Source: RGIG3002 sp045546775 (GTDB lineage: Bacteria > Bacillota > Clostridia > Lachnospirales > Lachnospiraceae). From it: a stretch of 25,966 nt of DNA. How positions within the stretch are numbered: position 1 is the stretch's first letter; every line of letters begins with the position of its first letter. The notes below the pieces were generated by a model. The model worked only from the letters and a program-made list of their open reading frames with translations. It made no database searches and was not told where the DNA came from. Below, piece after piece: positions 1 through 7,554 of the stretch. The translations under genes were made by a program, and so were the position numbers. The stretch is taken from contig JAZQDM010000043.1 in assembly GCA_045546775.1 (NCBI GenBank), positions 1 through 25,966 on the forward strand, read 5' to 3'.

Positions 1-724
1 CATCCCCCACTACAAACAAATTGCCATCCGGACCGGCAAGCTGTTTTAACACCGCAAATTGTACCGCATTGACATCCTGAAATTCATCCACCATCACAAA
101 CCGGAACCGTTCCTGCCACTTATGCAAAATATCTTTCCTGCGCTTGAATAGTTCAAAACATTGTAGCGCCATATCATCAAAATCCATTTTCCGGTTTTCC
201 AGGCATAACATGCGATATTTTTCATACGTCCGCGCAAACTGTTCCGGTTCCAAAAAATCATTCGTCAAATGATAATTTTTGATTCCTCCGGCACTGTTTT
301 TCACTTTGCCAATTTCCCCAAGCATTTGCTCAAAAAATGCTTCGTCTGCATCCTCTTTGATTCCTTCCAATGCTTCTTTTAAATAGTTTCTTTTTTCCTG
401 TTCTGAAATAATATTATCGACCCGATAATGATAAGCCTGTTTTAAAATGTGATAAAAGACTGCGTGAAACGTTCCAAACTGTACGTTATAGTTTTTGGGA
501 TTCACTGCATGTTGAAACCGCTTTTGCATCTCTGATGCGGCGGCTTTTGTAAAAGTAATGACTAAAATATGACTGGGTTCTACCCCATTTTGCTCAATAA
601 GATAACGAATTCTCTCTACAATGGTAAAGGTTTTTCCACTCCCGGGGCCGGCTGCTAAAAGCATCGGCCCTTGGAAGTGCTTGATTGCGGCTAACTGCGC
701 CTCGTTGCACTTAGTTAACGGCAT
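1..724 (-). CDS. UvrD/PcrA-type ATP-dependent DNA helicase, N-terminal part (runs off the window)
   Basis: This is an open frame of 241 codons with no stop, leaving the window at base 1. It encodes the 1A domain of a superfamily 1 helicase. Visible in order are a Q-motif region (CNEAQLAAIKHFQGP), Walker A (AAGPGSGKT), motif Ia (VITFTKAAASEM), motif Ib (GTFHAVFYHIL), Walker B (VDEFQDVN) and the start of motif III (VVGD). Family members unwind DNA 3'-5' using ATP in repair or replication restart. The ATG at 724-722 lies inside the last codons of gltX (14-base overlap), and an in-frame TAA two codons upstream rules out an earlier start. No strong Shine-Dalgarno is seen, so translation is probably coupled to gltX. 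Short Lachnospiraceae UvrD-like proteins and full PcrA/UvrD cannot be told apart from this fragment. Confidence 0.9.
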   Translation of the reverse strand, partial: MPLTKCNEAQLAAIKHFQGPMLLAAGPGSGKTFTIVERIRYLIEQNGVEPSHILVITFTKAAASEMQKRFQHAVNPKNYNVQFGTFHAVFYHILKQAYHYRVDNIISEQEKRNYLKEALEGIKEDADEAFFEQMLGEIGKVKNSAGGIKNYHLTNDFLEPEQFARTYEKYRMLCLENRKMDFDDMALQCFELFKRRKDILHKWQERFRFVMVDEFQDVNAVQFAVLKQLAGPDGNLFVVGD

Positions 725-2174
725 TTTTTAAAAGTTCAATTCCTTTTTCAATACGTTTGATTGTCTCATCTTTACCAATGATTTCCATGATTTCCGTAGC
801 ACCTGCCGGAGTCATCTGTTTACCGGAAACAGCCGTTCTTACCGGCCACATTGCATAGCCGTTTTTGCAGCCTTTTTTCTCTACGTAACCAAGAAGCATC
901 TGATAGAGAGCGTCGTTAGAGTAATCCTCCTGTTCTTTCAAAAGCGGGAGTAACTCTTCCAAAACTTCCAAAGAAGTTTCTTCGTTTGTTTTCATCTTTT
1001 TATGAGCATACATTGCCGTGTCATATTCCGGCAATTCTTCAAAGAAATCAACCAAGTCTTTAATATCCGGGAAGATTTCAATTCTTGTTTTTACCATAGC
1101 AGCAATTTTTTTCAAATCAAGCGGTTTGGACAGTGCTTCCTGCAAATACGGAAGTGCCATTTCATAAAACTTCTCATCATCCATCGCTTTTAAGTATTCG
1201 CCATTCATCCATTTCAATTTGACAATATCAAATACTGCCGGTGATTTGCTGATACGGCGGTAATCAAAGTCTCTGATAAGCTCGTCCAACGTAAAGATTT
1301 CGCGGTTGTCTTCCGGGCTCCAGCCAAGAAGTGCAATATAATTCACAACTGCTTCTGCTAAAAATCCCTGTTCTAACAAATCTTCAAAAGAAGAATGTCC
1401 GCTTCTCTTGGAAAGTTTTTTGTGATTTTCGTCTGTAATAAGCGGTAAATGCACGTAAACCGGCACATCCCAGCCAAATGCCTCATACAATCTTACATAT
1501 TTCGGCGAGGAGGACAAATATTCGTTTCCGCGTACAACATGTGTGATGTTCATTGTGTGATCATCCACAACGTTTGCAAAATTGTATGTAGGATAGCCGT
1601 CGGATTTAATCAAAATCATATCATCCATTTCGGAGTTGTCTACCGTAATATCTCCGTACAATTCGTCATGGAATGTAGTGGTACCTTCCTTCGGGTTGTT
1701 CTGACGGATAACGAACGGTTTTCCTGCAGCAAGATTTGCTTCCACTTCCTCTTTGGAAAGAGAAAGACAATGTTTGTCATAAATGGAAATCTCTTTGCCT
1801 TCCACCACTTCTGTCTTTAAGCTTGCCAGTCTCTCTTTGTCACAAAAACAGTAATATGCTTCGCCTTTTTCTACAAGCTGTTTTGCATATTCCATATAAA
1901 TTCCGGTTTTCATACGTTCGCTCTGCACGTAAGGGCCATAACCACCGTCTTTATCCGGACCTTCATCATGAACCATACCTGTTTTTTGTAACGTACGGTA
2001 AATGATATCAACCGCACCTTCCACATAGCGCTCCTGGTCCGTATCCTCAATACGAAGCATAAAGGTACCTCCGTCATGCTTTGCAATCAAAAATTCGTAC
2101 AGCGCAGAACGCAAATTTCCTACGTGCATTCTTCCTGTGGGGCTTGGTGCATATCTTGTTCTAATTTTTGTCAT
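711..2174 (-). CDS. gltX: Glutamyl-tRNA synthetase
   Basis: A class I aminoacyl-tRNA synthetase that charges tRNA-Glu with glutamate in the cytosol. The N-terminus MTKIRTRYAPSPTG leads into the HIGH-type signature (HVGN), and the KMSKS-type loop is present as KKLSKR. An anticodon-binding helical domain follows. The length from this start, 487 residues, is usual for bacterial GluRS. The open frame extends upstream to a TTG at 2216, but those 14 extra residues do not belong to the family. A GGAAAGG element lies about 13 bases before the chosen ATG; an ATG four codons earlier (2186) is possible but sits almost on that element. The gene follows the hydrogenase by 75 bases and overlaps the helicase start, so the three may be co-transcribed. 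Confidence 0.96.
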   Translation of the reverse strand: MTKIRTRYAPSPTGRMHVGNLRSALYEFLIAKHDGGTFMLRIEDTDQERYVEGAVDIIYRTLQKTGMVHDEGPDKDGGYGPYVQSERMKTGIYMEYAKQLVEKGEAYYCFCDKERLASLKTEVVEGKEISIYDKHCLSLSKEEVEANLAAGKPFVIRQNNPKEGTTTFHDELYGDITVDNSEMDDMILIKSDGYPTYNFANVVDDHTMNITHVVRGNEYLSSSPKYVRLYEAFGWDVPVYVHLPLITDENHKKLSKRSGHSSFEDLLEQGFLAEAVVNYIALLGWSPEDNREIFTLDELIRDFDYRRISKSPAVFDIVKLKWMNGEYLKAMDDEKFYEMALPYLQEALSKPLDLKKIAAMVKTRIEIFPDIKDLVDFFEELPEYDTAMYAHKKMKTNEETSLEVLEELLPLLKEQEDYSNDALYQMLLGYVEKKGCKNGYAMWPVRTAVSGKQMTPAGATEIMEIIGKDETIKRIEKGIELLKNAVN

Positions 2175-2249
2175 TTTTCTATCCATACCTTTCCACCGAC
2201 TGTTGTCAGCTTTCAATTTTTATCTTTGTTTTTTCGCGTGCAAAAAAAT

Positions 2250-3737
2250 TTATTCTGCCTCTTTCTCCGGCAGACGTTTTTCTGCCGCATTTTTGAAATT
2301 CGCGAGTTCTTTTGCCGCCTGCGGAATTGCAATGTTTGTACCGGCACCGGCAATACAACCGCCCGGACAAGCCATACCTTCAATCAGACAGCCGTTTTTC
2401 TTCCCGGCTTTTGCAAGTAAAAGCATTTTCTTACATTCTGCAAGACCTTCCGCATGTTCAATATTGACTTCCACATTCGGATAATATTCTTTGACGCATT
2501 CCTCAATGGCATTGGCAACACCACCTGCCACACCGTAACCACGGCCTGCACCGGTTGCATCGTTTACAACTTCGTCGGAAGAAATCGCTTGCAAATCAAT
2601 TCCTTTTGCCTCAAACATACCGGAAAGCTCTTCAAATGTAATAACAAAATCTACATCGGAGCGAATGGTTCTTCTGGACGCCTCCAGCTTTTTGGACGCA
2701 CACGGACCGATGAATACAACTCCGGCGTCCGGATGTTCTTCTTTGATAACACGGGCGGTAGCAACCATAGGTGTCAATTCGTTGGAAATTTTATCAATGG
2801 TTTCCGGGAAAAATTTCTTCGCAAGTACAGACCATGACGGACAACAGGATGTCAAACTAAAGGGCTGCTTTCCGCTTGCCACTTCTTCCACATAATGTTT
2901 TGCCTCTGCAAGCGCCCCTGCATCGGCTCCGATAGCCGTTTCATACACATCCGCAAAACCCAAATCCTTCAACGCCTTTTTGAAAATCTCCGGTGTCACG
3001 TCCGGTCCAAACTGACCAACAAAGGCCGGCGCTACCTGGGCAATAATCTTTTTGCCGGACTGCAACGCACGGATAAGCTGGAAAATTTGTGACTTATCTG
3101 CAATCGCGCCGAATGGGCAACTTACCATACACATACCGCAGGAAACACAAATGTCATTGTCAATGACCGCACGTTCCATGTGGTCGCTCTTAATCGCACC
3201 AACCCCGCAGGCAGACGCACACGGGCGCACTTGATGCGAAATCGCATCGTACGGACAAATGGACTTACATTTTCCGCATTTGATACATTTTTCCTGGTCA
3301 ATTACGGACTTCCCGTCCACCACTTTAATCGCATCCCTCGGACACACTTCTCTACACGGATGGGCAATACATCCCATACATTTATTCGTCACTTCATATC
3401 GGTTTTCCGGGCAGGCATTACATGCGGACGGAATGACCTGCATGAGTGGCGGCTCATAATATTTTTCCGCAATGTTCGTCTCTTCCAAACCTTGTGTCGC
3501 ATGTACCGGTACATTTTCCGGACGCAAACTTAGTCCCATAGCAAGACGAATTCGTTCACGCACAATCGCTCTTTCACGGTATACGCTTTCCCGCACTGCC
3601 GGCTCATCATAATCTACAATTTTGTACGGCAACGCTTCCACATCGTTAATTAAATCTTTGGATGTATATGCCAGATTGGCAATTTCCTTAAAAACGCGAC
3701 GGCGCGTTTTTCGCACCTGCGTATCAATACCTCTCAT
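2250..3737 (-). CDS. Monomeric [FeFe]-hydrogenase, group B-like, with ferredoxin-type domains
   Basis: A 495-residue iron-only hydrogenase, expected to couple ferredoxin and protons to H2 in the cytosol. Residues about 105-210 carry several cysteine clusters, including CIKCGKCKSICP and CVSCGMCMVSCP, which would hold electron-relay 4Fe-4S clusters. The H-cluster motifs are L1 TSCCPSW (296-302), L2 GPCASKK (344-350) and L3 EGMACPGGC (453-461). All expected cysteines are present, including the proton-transfer Cys298 next to ligand Cys299. The L2 form GPC instead of the group A form MPC, and the lack of an N-terminal 2Fe-2S domain, fit the group B (TIGR04105-like) class. Its role in vivo is less settled than that of group A enzymes. 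The maturases HydEFG are not in the window. AAAGGA lies upstream of the ATG at 3737. Confidence 0.9.
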   Translation of the reverse strand: MRGIDTQVRKTRRRVFKEIANLAYTSKDLINDVEALPYKIVDYDEPAVRESVYRERAIVRERIRLAMGLSLRPENVPVHATQGLEETNIAEKYYEPPLMQVIPSACNACPENRYEVTNKCMGCIAHPCREVCPRDAIKVVDGKSVIDQEKCIKCGKCKSICPYDAISHQVRPCASACGVGAIKSDHMERAVIDNDICVSCGMCMVSCPFGAIADKSQIFQLIRALQSGKKIIAQVAPAFVGQFGPDVTPEIFKKALKDLGFADVYETAIGADAGALAEAKHYVEEVASGKQPFSLTSCCPSWSVLAKKFFPETIDKISNELTPMVATARVIKEEHPDAGVVFIGPCASKKLEASRRTIRSDVDFVITFEELSGMFEAKGIDLQAISSDEVVNDATGAGRGYGVAGGVANAIEECVKEYYPNVEVNIEHAEGLAECKKMLLLAKAGKKNGCLIEGMACPGGCIAGAGTNIAIPQAAKELANFKNAAEKRLPEKEAE

Positions 3738-3829
3738 AAGTAGTTCACCATTCCTTTTACTAAAAAATCCTTATCTGTATATTTTCACATAAACAGACAA
3801 GGAAATCAAGCGCGTTCTGAAAGAAAGTA

Positions 3830-3841
3830 CAAACATGTTTG
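3830..3841. repeat. Perfect 12-bp palindrome between the divergent hydrogenase and cotJ genes
   Basis: CAAACATGTTTG is its own reverse complement. It lies 93 bases upstream of the hydrogenase start and 78 bases upstream of cotJA. A dimeric regulator could bind it, but a single 12-bp palindrome can also arise by chance. The 3738-3918 spacer otherwise holds the cotJ promoter; I could not assign a convincing hydrogenase promoter. Confidence 0.3.
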
Positions 3842-3854
3842 CGCACAAAATACG

Positions 3855-3882
3855 AAACAAGTGAAAAACTTATCATACTATA
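3855..3882 (+). promoter_or_regulatory. Putative sporulation (sigma-E/sigma-K) promoter of cotJABC
   Basis: CATACTATA at 3874-3882 matches the sigma-E -10 (CATACANT) at seven of eight positions and the sigma-K -10 (CATANNNTA) fully. It is 37 bases before the cotJA start. The -35 side is weak (GAAACAA at 3854-3860). In Bacillus subtilis cotJABC depends on sigma-E, which favours that reading here. Confidence 0.45.
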
Positions 3883-3918
3883 CTACTAACAAACCAATTA
3901 CGATATGAAAGGAGTTTT

Positions 3919-4089
3919 ATGAAAGATTATCGATTTGATGAAAATTTCGAACGCTTCCCGATTGCCATGGCATATGTACCTTTCCAGCAGATGTCACACA
4001 TCTATGAAAATCTGGATGAAGCATTAAAAATCGGAACTATTTTTCCGGAACTCACAAAACCTTTTGTAGGAAGGAGAAAAAATTCATGA
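3919..4089 (+). CDS. cotJA: Spore coat-associated protein CotJA
   Basis: A 56-residue protein starting MKDYRFDENFERFPIAMAYV. The segment MAYVPFQQM, then ALKIGTIFPELTKPF, is the recognisable CotJA core. It is the first gene of a cotJABC operon. GGAG lies five bases before the ATG, and the TGA stop overlaps the ATG of cotJB (ATGA). In B. subtilis CotJA is needed to place CotJC in the spore coat. Nothing is truncated. It is short enough to be missed by gene callers, but the family match and the operon leave little doubt. Confidence 0.93.
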   Translation: MKDYRFDENFERFPIAMAYVPFQQMSHIYENLDEALKIGTIFPELTKPFVGRRKNS

Positions 4090-4355
4090 ATTATAACTCC
4101 AAATCCGAACGCGAACAATTGATGAATGACATCAACACATTACACTTTGTCATGGTGGAAATGACACAGTACTTGGATACGCACCCGTTTGACCAGGATG
4201 CCATCCACTATTTTTCACATCAGACCCGGAAATACAATCAGGCAATGCGTGAATATGCCGTAAAATTCACACCACTCACTATGGACAGTGCTGACGCGTG
4301 CGGCAAAGAATGGTCGTGGGCATTGGACCCTATGCCTTGGAAAGGAGAATGCTAG
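4086..4355 (+). CDS. cotJB: Spore coat protein CotJB
   Basis: An 89-residue protein of the CotJB family, with the typical helical N-terminus (LMNDINTLHFVMVEMTQYLD), the HPFDQDAIHYF segment and a C-terminus ending in WALDPMPWKGEC, the conserved tryptophan/proline tail. AAGGAG precedes the ATG, which overlaps the cotJA stop by four bases. It ends three bases before cotJC. It is a structural component of the inner spore coat in the B. subtilis model; no enzymatic motif is visible. Confidence 0.94.
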   Translation: MNYNSKSEREQLMNDINTLHFVMVEMTQYLDTHPFDQDAIHYFSHQTRKYNQAMREYAVKFTPLTMDSADACGKEWSWALDPMPWKGEC

Positions 4356-4358
4356 TTT

Positions 4359-4988
4359 ATGTGGAATTATGAAAAAAGATTACAGTTTCCTGTAAAAATC
4401 AAACAGTGCAATGCTAAACTTGCTCAGGTCATTATGAGTCAATTTGGCGGTCCGGACGGTGAACTTGCCGCTTCCATGCGCTATATTTCCCAGAGATACT
4501 CTATGCCGTACAACGAAGTTGCCGGACTGCTCACGGACATTGGTACCGAAGAATTGGCACACATGGAACTTGTATCATCTATTATTTATCAGCTGACCAA
4601 AGACCTTCCGATGGAAGAAATCAAAAACAGCGGCTTTGATAAATATTACGTAGACCACACGCTTGGTTTGTGGCCACAGGCTGCAGGCGGTGTTCCGTTT
4701 AATGCCTGTGTATTCCAGTCAAAAGGCGACCCGATTACAGACTTATTTGAAGACATGGCTGCAGAACAAAAAGCAAGAAGCACTTACGACAACATTTTAC
4801 GCCTTGTACACGATGCCGATGTCTGTGAGCCGATTCGTTTCTTGCGCGCCCGCGAAATCGTTCACTTCCAAAGATTTGGCGAAGCGCTCCGCCTTGTGCA
4901 GGACCGCTTAAACGAGAAAAACTTCTACGCTTTCAACTCTGCCTTTGACAATACAACCATTACCAGCGACAACTGTAACTGCAAGTAA
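4359..4988 (+). CDS. cotJC: CotJC, manganese-catalase-family spore coat protein
   Basis: A 209-residue ferritin-like protein of the manganese catalase family and the last gene of cotJABC. The five ligands expected from the Lactobacillus enzyme can be placed: Glu35, Glu65 and His68 (TEELAHME), Glu136 (AAEQKAR) and His169 (REIVHFQRF). The di-metal site therefore looks intact, and peroxide breakdown in the spore coat is plausible, although many CotJC proteins have only been studied as coat components. AAAGGAG lies upstream of the ATG. The C-terminus is cysteine-containing (DNCNCK). I see no convincing terminator in the 150 bases that follow. Confidence 0.95.
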   Translation: MWNYEKRLQFPVKIKQCNAKLAQVIMSQFGGPDGELAASMRYISQRYSMPYNEVAGLLTDIGTEELAHMELVSSIIYQLTKDLPMEEIKNSGFDKYYVDHTLGLWPQAAGGVPFNACVFQSKGDPITDLFEDMAAEQKARSTYDNILRLVHDADVCEPIRFLRAREIVHFQRFGEALRLVQDRLNEKNFYAFNSAFDNTTITSDNCNCK

Positions 4989-5075
4989 GAAATTCCGGAA
5001 TGAAAATTGCATGTGGTGAAATGATAGCTTTTCCGCCGGCTTCTTAGTATATGCTGTCCATCGCCCTTATGTTTA

Positions 5076-5105
5076 TTGACAAAAACTGACAAAACGTGCT
5101 ATTCT
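5076..5105 (+). promoter_or_regulatory. Sigma-A-type promoter of the DUF4234 gene
   Basis: A consensus -35 TTGACA (5076-5081) is followed after 18 bases by TATTCT (5100-5105). The predicted transcript starts near 5112, with the strong AAGGGAGGGAGG ribosome site at 5121-5132. Confidence 0.6.
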
Positions 5106-5139
5106 GACATTGTATTTTTTAAGGGAGGGAGGCATTTAT

Positions 5140-5502
5140 ATGATACAAAGAAGAGACATTGCAATGTGTATTATTCTTTCTATTGTTACATGTGGTATTT
5201 ATGGAATTTATTGGTTTATCTGCCTTGCAGATGACACTAACACAGTATCCGGTAACCAAGGTGGTACTTCCGGAGCTATGGCTTTTGTACTCACATTAGT
5301 AACATGTGGTATCTATGGTTTTTACTGGGCTTACCGTCAGGGTGAAAAAATTGATATGGCAAAACAGCAACGTGGTATGTCATATGGTAACAGTTCCGGC
5401 ATTTTATATCTTATTTTGATGTTTATTGGCTTAGGAATTGTTGCATACGCACTTATGCAAAAAGAGCTCAATGAAATCATAGACATGAACTCCGCATACT
5501 AA
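5140..5502 (+). CDS. DUF4234 family small membrane protein
   Basis: A 120-residue integral membrane protein with three hydrophobic segments, at about residues 7-30, 44-63 and 84-105. The motif VTCGIYGxYW occurs twice, at the ends of the first two segments, and the DNA encoding the two copies is also alike, so the pair looks like an internal duplication typical of DUF4234. The frame extends to a TTG at 5110, but the ATG at 5140 has a very strong Shine-Dalgarno seven bases upstream, and the predicted transcript begins near 5112. It stands alone with its own promoter and a terminator hairpin downstream. The function of DUF4234 is unknown. Confidence 0.87.
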   Translation: MIQRRDIAMCIILSIVTCGIYGIYWFICLADDTNTVSGNQGGTSGAMAFVLTLVTCGIYGFYWAYRQGEKIDMAKQQRGMSYGNSSGILYLILMFIGLGIVAYALMQKELNEIIDMNSAY

Positions 5503-5524
5503 TTTGCACATGTGTGATAGGATT

Positions 5525-5586
5525 GCACGAATGAGTATTTGTTCGTGCCATACAGAGACGCGTTACGCTTTGCGTATCGCGCTCTG
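5525..5586. repeat. Two adjacent hairpin-forming inverted repeats after the DUF4234 gene
   Basis: The first hairpin pairs GCACGAA (5525-5531) with TTCGTGC (5542-5548). The second, 5553-5586, is GC-rich: CAGAG pairs with CTCTG, CGCG with CGCG and TACGC with GCGTA around a TTT loop, with one bulged A and one T-T mismatch. Neither is followed by a T-run, so they are not simple terminators. They could be a small palindromic repeat element or a structured 3' UTR. Confidence 0.55.
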
Positions 5587-5612
5587 ATTAGCGGTTCGTC
5601 ACCATAACACAA

Positions 5613-5658
5613 AATAGCTGCCGCTTCACGAATGATATTCGCAAAAGTGGCAGCTATT
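5613..5658. terminator. Bidirectional terminator hairpin between DUF4234 and MCP genes
   Basis: AATAGCTGCC (5613-5622) pairs perfectly with GGCAGCTATT (5649-5658). The stem continues inward (GCTT with AAGT, and CGAAT with ATTCG). A T-rich stretch follows on the plus strand and TTTTGTGTT on the minus strand, so it can serve both convergent genes. Confidence 0.75.
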
Positions 5659-5708
5659 ATTTTATAATATTTTTACACTTCTTTATTTGTTACAAAAACA
5701 TTTCCCTC

Positions 5709-7415
5709 TTATTCTCTCAAGCGGAATTTGCTTACAAGCTCATCCATATTAATGGCCTGTGCGGACAACTCTTCGCTTGTTGCAGAGGTTTCCTCTGCGG
5801 TTGCAGAATTGGACTGTACTACTTCTGAAATTCTCATAATACCACTATCTGCCTGTTCCACAGATTCTGCCTGCATCTTAATATCTTCACTAAGCTGTTT
5901 GGATACATCTGCAATTTCCTGAATGGAATTTACTACGCCTTCCAATACTTCCGAAGTCTTTTGTGCAGCTTGACTACCGCTGTTAATTTCATTGATAGAT
6001 CCTTCAATCAATTCTCTTGTATTAACAGCTGACTTAGAACTCTGCTCTGCCAGGTTACGAATCTGATCTGCAACTACCGCAAAACCTTTGCCCGCTTCGC
6101 CTGCTCTTGCCGCCTCAATAGCCGCATTCAAAGAAAGCAAATTGGTCTGACTCGCAATATCTTCAATTTCAACGATAATATTTTCAATTTTGCTGGATGT
6201 CTCACTAATACGTTCCATAGCAGCCATCATGCTTTCCATTTCCGCGCGACTGCTTCTTGCAACATCTGCACATTCTTTTGCCTTGTTATAAGCTTTGTCT
6301 ACTTCGCCAACGCTTCTCTCCAGGCTGTATGTAATTTCATCCATAGTTGCCTGCATTTCTTCTACGGAAGCCGCCTGGTCCGTAGCACCTTCTGCTAATG
6401 CCTGAGAACCTTCCGCAAGGTTGGTTGCTCCTGCGGATACCATTTCGGATGCACTTCTTACATCTTTCAATGCGGTATCCATGTTATGATTCATCTCTCG
6501 AATAGCCATCAACAAACCATTGTATTCGCCTTCGTATTCCTCTTCACAGGAAGTATGAATATCAAAGTTACCTTCTGCCATCTCTGCCAAAAGACTTTCC
6601 AAATCGCCAAAGATTTTTTTCAATTTTGCAGTAGTTCCGGAAATCGCCTGTACCATTTCGCCCACTTCATCATCTACTTCATATTGTGGGAACGGGGAAG
6701 ATATATCACCGTGTTCAAACCGTTCCAGTCTCTCGCCAAGTTCCTGCATCGGTTTGGAAATACTGCTGGCAATCGTAGTTCCTATTTTGCTTGCCACGAT
6801 ACCTGCAAGAACAATAATTACCAATATAACAACAATTAAGATAATTTCCGTCACCAAAAGTTTTGCTTCTGTCTCGTCACCAAGCTCAATATTTGCTTTC
6901 ATAAACGCTTCAAGCGCAGAATACGCTTCTTCATAAGCCGGTGCCATATCGGTAAACGCCATATTATGGCCTTTTTGTTGTTCTATGTCATATTCACTTG
7001 TTCCATACTTAATAACTTCCTGTTCCACTGCCAAATATTTATCAACAGCTGCCACAATATTATCATAGGACTCCTGTCCGATATCTGTTACAATACTTGC
7101 CTCAATCAAGGCCAAATACTCATCAAATTCTGCTTTCTTTGCATCATGTGCCGCAAGCATCTTATCTACTTTTTCCTGGTCTTCATAACCGATTGCGCCA
7201 CGTGTTGCACTTCGCATGTCTGCCAATGCTGCCATCGCATGTCCGATGTCCCCCTGCGGGAATGCATAATAAGTCAATACATGCTTATACTGACCCACCA
7301 TATACAAAAGAACGATGATTGCACACAGCGAAGCAATACTGGAAATACCGATTGTAATCAACGAACTGCCCGTCAATCTTTTTTGTATTTTCATATTCAT
7401 TAGTTTTTTGAGCAT
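5709..7415 (-). CDS. Methyl-accepting chemotaxis protein
   Basis: A 568-residue membrane chemoreceptor. TM1 spans about residues 14-41. An extracytoplasmic four-helix-bundle-like sensor of about 145 residues follows, then TM2 at about 185-212, a HAMP linker (SISKPMQELGERLERFEHGD) and the signalling domain. The hairpin tip is diagnostic (IASQTNLLSLNAAIEAARAG, then GKGFAVVADQIRNLAEQS). It would signal through CheA/CheW; the ligand cannot be told. No CheR-docking pentapeptide is seen at the C-terminus (KFRLRE). The open frame starts 23 codons earlier at 7484, but GGAGGAGAAGG lies directly before the ATG at 7415, and the promoter -35 and -10 fall inside the longer frame. It is monocistronic. Confidence 0.95.
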   Translation of the reverse strand: MLKKLMNMKIQKRLTGSSLITIGISSIASLCAIIVLLYMVGQYKHVLTYYAFPQGDIGHAMAALADMRSATRGAIGYEDQEKVDKMLAAHDAKKAEFDEYLALIEASIVTDIGQESYDNIVAAVDKYLAVEQEVIKYGTSEYDIEQQKGHNMAFTDMAPAYEEAYSALEAFMKANIELGDETEAKLLVTEIILIVVILVIIVLAGIVASKIGTTIASSISKPMQELGERLERFEHGDISSPFPQYEVDDEVGEMVQAISGTTAKLKKIFGDLESLLAEMAEGNFDIHTSCEEEYEGEYNGLLMAIREMNHNMDTALKDVRSASEMVSAGATNLAEGSQALAEGATDQAASVEEMQATMDEITYSLERSVGEVDKAYNKAKECADVARSSRAEMESMMAAMERISETSSKIENIIVEIEDIASQTNLLSLNAAIEAARAGEAGKGFAVVADQIRNLAEQSSKSAVNTRELIEGSINEINSGSQAAQKTSEVLEGVVNSIQEIADVSKQLSEDIKMQAESVEQADSGIMRISEVVQSNSATAEETSATSEELSAQAINMDELVSKFRLRE

Positions 7416-7459
7416 ATACCTTCTCCTCCGTCCTCTTTTTTTGCTCCCTATATAATCGA

Positions 7460-7488
7460 ATTGTAACACAATTCTCCGCATCATTCAA
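7460..7488 (-). promoter_or_regulatory. Sigma-A-type promoter of the MCP gene
   Basis: Read on the minus strand, TTGAAT (7488-7483), 17 bases, then TACAAT (7465-7460). The spacing is ideal, and it lies 45 bases before the chosen start. This supports the shorter coding frame. A sigma-D flagellar promoter was not recognised. Confidence 0.65.
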
Positions 7489-7501
7489 TATTATGTAACA
7501 A

Positions 7502-7551
7502 AATAGACGCCGTAAAACAATTATTTTCTAATTATTTTATAGCGTCTTATT
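7502..7551 (-). terminator. Terminator of the degV-family gene
   Basis: On the minus strand GACGC pairs with GCGTC (within 7542-7551 and 7502-7510), enclosing an inner AT-rich stem (ATAATTA with TAATTG) and followed by ATTTTGTT. It lies just after the degV stop and before the MCP promoter. Confidence 0.6.
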
Positions 7552-7554
7552 ATT

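Noticed and set aside
2175..2216. TTG-initiated N-terminal extension of gltX
   Set aside because: The extra residues are outside the GluRS family and no ribosome site precedes the TTG; the family begins at MTKIRTR.
7416..7484. Longer MCP frame starting at the ATG at 7484
   Set aside because: The extra basic stretch covers the predicted promoter, and GGAGGAGAAGG points to the ATG at 7415.
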